Source of the DNA: Serripes groenlandicus
Lineage: Eukaryota > Mollusca > Bivalvia > Cardiida > Cardiidae
Reading direction: 5' to 3'
Assembly: GCA_031761405.1 (NCBI GenBank)
Contig: JASEVX010000003.1
Coordinates: 116,650,247-116,714,246, forward strand
DNA length: 64,000 nt
The notes under the pieces are model-generated. The model saw only the letters and a program-made list of their open reading frames with translations, did not search any database and was not told the origin of the DNA. The position numbers were made by a program, and so were the translations under genes. This document shows positions 62,001 to 64,000 of this stretch, one piece after another; positions within the stretch are counted from its first letter, which is position 1; every line of letters starts with the position of its first letter.

Positions 62001-63871
62001 AGATTCTCTATATTTTTTACCAATATAATTAAAACAAGTAAATTCAGAGAATTATGGTCCCCCGCCAGGGTCAAGGTCACAAAAATTGGTATTGATGGAA
62101 AGGGGTTGTCACAAGGAATACACATGTGAAATATGAAAGCAGTACCTATTACGGTTCAGAAGTTATGACCAAGGTTAAAGTTTTTGTGACAGCGTGACGG
62201 AGGGACGGACTGACGGACGGACTGACTGACGAATGAGAAATAATAGTCCCCAGCTTTCGCTAAAAGCGGGGGACAACAAGAGGGCCATGATAGGGCGATC
62301 ACAATAACTCACCATGAGCACTTCGTGTTCAGGTGAGTTAAAAACAGCAAACCAAACTAGAACTATCACTGAAGATGATAAATACCCCCTAAACAGCACC
62401 TTAACCTACACCATAACTTAATAAGTAAAAGGGCCATAACTCTGTAAAATAACAGATATGCACATCTCCTCTTGGTATAGAAGCTTCATGTAAAATTTTA
62501 TTGAACTCCACCCAGTGGTTTGTAAGAAATAGGCCGGACAAAATATGACATCCGGCCGACCGACCGACACAGTGACTCCTATATACCCCCTCTTCTTTGA
62601 AGGGGTGTATAATAAATTTAAAAGAAATTCCCTCCATGCATACAATAAATAAAGGGTTTAATGTTATCCATTACAAGTTAAATCTGTATCAGGGATAGGT
62701 ACTGGTAGAACCCTTTCCCACATGCAGAAGTATCTCGTCGCATCAGCATCAGACCCTAGGAAACATGAGCAATGCCTCCATTTGTCACACTGCTTTCAAC
62801 TCTATTCAATAAATCTACTTTTATCTTTACAGATTTTCCAAAGTTGTCTGCTGCAGCATTGTTGCATTTGGGAAAGAGTTAATCTATATCTGACACAGAA
62901 CAACCATTTCTCCTTTTGCCACATTGTTTGAAAAAACTTATCTGTTCAGATGTGTCTGCATGATGGAAGGGTAAATCCCACATAAAAAAGACCTGCAACA
63001 AACGTCTTTGAAAACGTCTCTCTAAAAACATGGAAAACTCCTATTAATATAATTATGACTAATGATTTAAGTCAAAAACATTGTGGCAAATGGAGAATTT
63101 GCTCATGATGAACAATTTCTGCATTTGCCACAATATTTTCAAACGCTCTTTGTGGCAGATGCATCAGTAAAAGGGAAATGGTTAAAGGATCTGTCATTGT
63201 TTTCATAGATGTAGTCGTCCATGTTCCAGTGCTTTGTAAATGTGCGATGAAAATATATCACATCTAATAAGACAGAAGTATATCATTTTGACACAAATTT
63301 GAATACCTTGAGAGAAAAAGAAATATTGCTCTTTTTCCCTAAATAATTGTCGAGGCATCCAAATAATGTTTGTTTCAGGACAAATCTTAAAGGTGCTGAT
63401 CTCCAGATTATAAATAGCATAGTCAAAGTTTTAAAACTGTTCAAAAGTTGTCTTGAAATATTAGAGTCATAATTCAGGAATAAAATGAGAGTAGTAATTT
63501 CACTTTCCAGTACAATAAACATCTAAATATTGATTGTTAATACTCCATTTTTACTGGGAAGAAATTCCCAGTAAGCCAAATTTTGTACATTTTCATGACT
63601 TTCAATTGACTGTTTTACTTCCAAAATAGTTTTGAACTATTTATTACTTACTTTATTCTCACTATTAGCAATATTTGCAAAAGTTTCAACATTTCAAAAT
63701 GTTAATCTCCATCTGGAGTTCAGCACCTTTAAACCTTACGAAGCAAATATTTAAATTCCTATATAACAGTGTACCTTTACTCTTGCTCTAGAGCTTTCAA
63801 GCATTATTTTCAGGTCTTTCATCTTGGTGAAGTACTTGTCAGTAAGATTGGACTGCCTATCTAGTTCTTCT
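44050..63871 (-). CDS. CEP70: Centrosomal protein of 70 kDa (CEP70), 15 exons, 5' end outside window
   Basis: Exons in transcription order: 63871-63775, 61872-61693, 60668-60583, 58856-58791, 57358-57241, 56320-56232, 53843-53766, 53027-52916, 51469-51371, 50323-50168, 49324-49187, 48245-48074, 47569-47455, 45732-45653, 44111-44050 (stop 44052-44050). They give 548 in-frame codons plus a stop, with GT/AG at every junction. CEP70 is a coiled-coil protein of the centrosome that binds gamma-tubulin and supports microtubule organisation and spindle assembly. The N-terminal two thirds is charged coiled coil (KCKQQEKEIDRLKDKLKNL; YEKQIKELNKNIKRLEEDKE). The C-terminal part matches vertebrate CEP70 closely: ENIVSHFQTLFDVP, SGVYPRMNQIFTKLGEVHN, EHQEFFPAFNELM and final VDQVIPAVRALKLLAS. 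Human CEP70 is 597 residues; roughly 50-100 N-terminal residues and the promoter lie to the right. Confidence 0.96.
44154..44395 (+). mobile_element. Older TTAA-type MITE beside the last CEP70 exon
   Basis: TTAACCCTTTCCGACCTGCAG to GTATGTGGGAAAGGGTTAA, with hairpin centre AAATTGCTCATGATGAGCAA. It begins 43 bp from the exon 15 boundary (44111). Confidence 0.8.
44396..45652. repeat. CEP70 intron 14 with older MITEs
   Basis: A fairly complete older copy at 45314-45527 (TTAACCCTTTCCTACC to GTGGGAAAGGGTTAA) and a degraded one at about 44985-45170. The rest is unremarkable. Confidence 0.6.
45900..46324 (+). repeat. Pearl-like element fragment, GGCCTAGTGACCTAG family
   Basis: Monomers starting GTGTTAACAAGATTTTC are about 144 bp apart (45936, 46080); tail GACGACGGACAAAAGGCGAT, then a shortened hairpin TTGAGCACTGGTGAGCTAAAAA. 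CEP70 intron 13. Confidence 0.7.
46968..47437. repeat. Diverged MITE copies, CEP70 intron 13
   Basis: Fragments at 46968-47090 and 47100-47230, and a minus-orientation copy at about 47236-47437 (AACCCTTTCCCACATACAAC to TTTATGAGAGAAAGGG) that ends 18 bp from exon 13 (47455). Confidence 0.65.
47878..48040 (+). mobile_element. hAT-type MITE, diverged, CEP70 intron 12
   Basis: Carries ACAATATTTCTCTTATTACTC, GGGTACTCAAAAGAATC and ends CCCCTTATAAAGAGCTCTG; the left end is eroded. Confidence 0.6.
48375..48604 (-). mobile_element. TTAA-type MITE, CEP70 intron 11
   Basis: TTAACCCTTTCCCTCATACG to ATATGAGGGAAAGGGTTAA, centre AAATTGCTCGTTTTGAGCAA. Confidence 0.9.
48660..49146 (+). repeat. Pearl-like element fragment, GGCCTAGTGACC family
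   Basis: About three monomers and the tail CTCACTTTTAGCACTTCC-TGCTCAGGTGAGCTAAAAA. It ends 41 bp from CEP70 exon 11 (49187). Confidence 0.68.
49579..49773 (+). mobile_element. hAT-type MITE of the CAGAGGTC family
   Basis: CAGAGGTCCAGATAGGG to CCTTTATCTAGAGCTCTG; central palindrome GAATCGTCTCAATGAGACGA. AGATAT flanks both sides (6 bp). CEP70 intron 10. Confidence 0.75.
50390..50594 (-). mobile_element. TTAA-type MITE, CEP70 intron 9
   Basis: TTAACCCTTTCCCTAATAC to TATATGAGGGAACGGGTTAA; some internal loss relative to full copies. Confidence 0.82.
50699..50796 (+). repeat. 32-bp AT-rich tandem repeat, three copies
   Basis: ATTAAAAATTCATTAA recurs at 50701, 50733 and 50765, a 32-bp period. Confidence 0.85.
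51499..51728 (+). mobile_element. TTAA-type MITE, CEP70 intron 8
   Basis: TAATGCCTTTCCCTCATATAG to CTACCTGGGAGAGGGTTAATG. TAATGCC at both flanks may mark a shared target context. It begins 30 bp from exon 9 (51469). Confidence 0.82.
52560..52786 (+). mobile_element. TTAA-type MITE, CEP70 intron 8
   Basis: TTAACCCTTTACCTCATATAG to TATGAGGGAAAGGGTTTA, near full length. Confidence 0.87.
53330..53740. repeat. Degraded MITE fragments, CEP70 intron 7
   Basis: CTGCAGCAGA arms at 53359 and 53456, a CTTCTTCGAAGGGGGCATA tail fragment at about 53573, and a GTTTGCTGCAGAGCGTC arm near 53702. Confidence 0.5.
54330..54425 (+). repeat. TA/TG-rich microsatellite
   Basis: Irregular TATATA and CATGTG dinucleotide tract within CEP70 intron 6. 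Confidence 0.7.
54426..55136. other. CEP70 intron 6 segment
   Basis: AT-rich; a short GTTCT pentamer run near 54545-54561. No exon or RNA gene recognised. Confidence 0.4.
55137..55324 (-). mobile_element. TTAA-type MITE, internally deleted
   Basis: AACCCTTTCCCTCATACGAC to TATATGAGGGAAAGGGTTAA; lacks about 40 bp around the hairpin (GAATGGATAACACGTTTTGTG). Confidence 0.85.
55740..56048. repeat. Older MITE fragment followed by the right half of a young MITE
   Basis: Older copy to about 55908; then AAAAAGTGGAAAACATTGTG to TATATGAGGGAAAGGGTTAA (55919-56048), a half element lacking the left terminus, probably a recombinant of two adjacent copies. Confidence 0.65.
56530..57216 (+). repeat. Pearl-like element in CEP70 intron 5
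   Basis: Monomers with GGCCAGTACTTTTGGACAAAA and ATAAGGAAAACAAGCTCCGC (same core family as 38428-39296), a last monomer with TGATGCCGCAATAACCAAAG, and a tail ending AAGCTAAAAA 24 bp before the exon 5 boundary (57241). Confidence 0.75.
57511..58012 (+). mobile_element. TTAA-type MITE split by a minisatellite element
   Basis: Left part TTAACCCTTTCCCTCATATAG to GTGACAAAAGGAG (57511-57588); right part TTAGCAATTTCTCCATTTGC to ATGAGGGAAGGGGTTAA (57873-58012). The break is at the central hairpin. Confidence 0.85.
57589..57872 (+). mobile_element. 36-bp minisatellite element (five units) with GAGCTAAAAA tail
   Basis: Head GCAAGAGCACCGTGTACAGC and AGACGCTCGACTGATAAGG, then five units of 36 bp each with AACAAAAAACCTTAACCGGA and CGACCACGCCGCCGCC (57661-57820), then GTCATGACAATAGCTCTC and AAGTCGAGCTAAAAA. 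The period is a multiple of 3 so it is open in several frames, but nothing supports translation. Confidence 0.85.
58151..58393 (+). mobile_element. MITE with long terminal inverted repeats (ATATGAGCC ends)
   Basis: ATATGAGCCGTTCCACGAGA and its complement at the right end pair over about 60 bp, including CCCAGATCAG/CTGATCTGGG. The centre is unique. An open frame of 117 codons crosses it and runs on into unique flank, so it is not a gene. Confidence 0.78.
58857..59290. other. CEP70 intron 3, first part
   Basis: A degraded MITE at about 58980-59070; otherwise nothing recognised. Confidence 0.4.
59291..59719 (+). repeat. Pearl-like tail with TGCATGCAAAACTTTAAC monomers
   Basis: Monomer starts at about 59294, 59467 and 59633 (173 and 166 bp apart); tail GCAACGCCGACGCACAAGTG then TAGTTAAGCTAAAAA. 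A related segment with another AGCTAAAAA end follows at 59720-60084. Confidence 0.7.
60086..60250 (+). repeat. Truncated pearl-like head with one monomer
   Basis: Head AACAAGAGGCCCAAGATGGCC and a monomer piece GACCAATCACCATGGCTTGG, cut off near 60250. Confidence 0.65.
60430..60570 (+). mobile_element. TTAA-type MITE with internal deletion, 12 bp from a CEP70 splice donor
   Basis: TTAACCCTTTCCCTCATATAG to TATGAGGGAAAGGGTTAA, only 141 bp because the stretch from the hairpin to AATACATTCAAAG is lost. The exon 3 boundary is 60583. Confidence 0.88.
60740..61675. repeat. Older MITE copies in CEP70 intron 2
   Basis: Diverged copies at about 60740-60920, 60921-61135 and 61485-61675 with CTGCAGCAGACGGC arms and GGGAAAGGG-like ends. 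Confidence 0.6.
62052..62273 (+). repeat. Short dispersed element with GGTCCCCCGCC / GCGGGGGAC ends
   Basis: Starts GGTCCCCCGCCAGGGTCAAG, contains GACGGAGGGACGGACTGACG, and ends with the hairpin CCCCAGCTTTCGCTAAAAGC then GGGGGA. Same general plan as the other GAC-tract and hairpin elements. Confidence 0.6.
62275..62344 (+). repeat. Pearl-like element reduced to head plus tail, no monomers
   Basis: Head ACAAGAGGGCCATGAT joins directly to tail sequence AGGGCGATCACAATAACTCA, with hairpin GAGCACTTCGTGTTC and end AGGTGAGTTAAAAA: 70 bp in all. Confidence 0.75.
62453..62613 (+). repeat. Second copy of the CTTCTTTGAAGGGG-tail element
   Basis: Closely matches 9275-9432 through GCACATCTCCTCTTGGTATA and GAAGCTTCATGTAAAATTTT; the GAC tract differs (CCGACCGACCGACAC here). 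Confidence 0.68.
62710..63185. repeat. Older MITE copies in CEP70 intron 1
   Basis: Degraded copies at about 62710-62880 and 62985-63185 (GTGGCAAATGGAGAATTTGC and TTTGCCACAATATTTTC). From 63186 to 63774 nothing was recognised. Confidence 0.5.
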
Positions 63872-64000
63872 CTGTTAAATAACAAACATACATTTCCATC
63901 ATCAATGCTAAATAGTCATCCCAGAAAGAAAGCCTCTCTTATTCTTTTTAACTTGGATTGAACTTAAAATTCTTTTCAAAATCTGAAAACCATCTTAATA

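Overview
This is animal nuclear DNA: spliced genes with GT-AG introns of 0.3 to 5 kb, AT-rich introns, and a very high density of dispersed repeats. The repeat types (tRNA-derived SINEs with a tail resembling mollusc SINEs, and elements built on tandem monomers of about 160 bp like bivalve pearl/BIV160 sequences) point to a bivalve mollusc. The species cannot be fixed from the sequence. No bacterial, viral or CRISPR feature was seen.

Three protein-coding genes were reconstructed exon by exon; every junction keeps the reading frame. (1) 3095-11050, minus: KANSL2, subunit of the NSL histone acetyltransferase complex, five coding exons, C-terminal part beyond the left edge. (2) 12665-28976, plus: cyclin T, the regulatory subunit of P-TEFb, ten coding exons and 1,020 codons, apparently complete. 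Its first intron has the signature of a minor (U12-type) intron. (3) 44050-63871, minus: CEP70, centrosomal coiled-coil protein, fifteen exons from the stop codon upstream, N-terminus beyond the right edge. KANSL2 and cyclin T are head to head across about 1.6 kb; cyclin T and CEP70 converge across about 15 kb of repeats. KANSL2 and CCNT1 are also neighbours in human (12q13.11, from memory), so this looks like old conserved linkage.

The rest is mostly transposon-derived. The commonest component is a palindromic element of about 225 bp (TTAA flanks, CCCTTTCCCTCATA termini) that fits a piggyBac-type MITE, with about 20 young and many older copies. The second is a set of pearl-like elements: an ACAAGAGGGCC head, tandem monomers of about 145-170 bp, and a hairpin tail ending GAGCTAAAAA. 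Several sequence-unrelated monomer families carry the same tail. hAT-like elements with 8-bp target duplications (one with a BED-finger remnant), two elements with 5-bp duplications, a pogo/Tigger-like element and tRNA-derived SINEs fill much of the remainder. Several sites are nested two or three deep, which gives exact element boundaries and relative ages.

Functionally, two of the genes act in transcription (NSL acetylation of histone H4; P-TEFb release of paused RNA polymerase II) and share one upstream region holding an NRF1-like motif. CEP70 is functionally unrelated.
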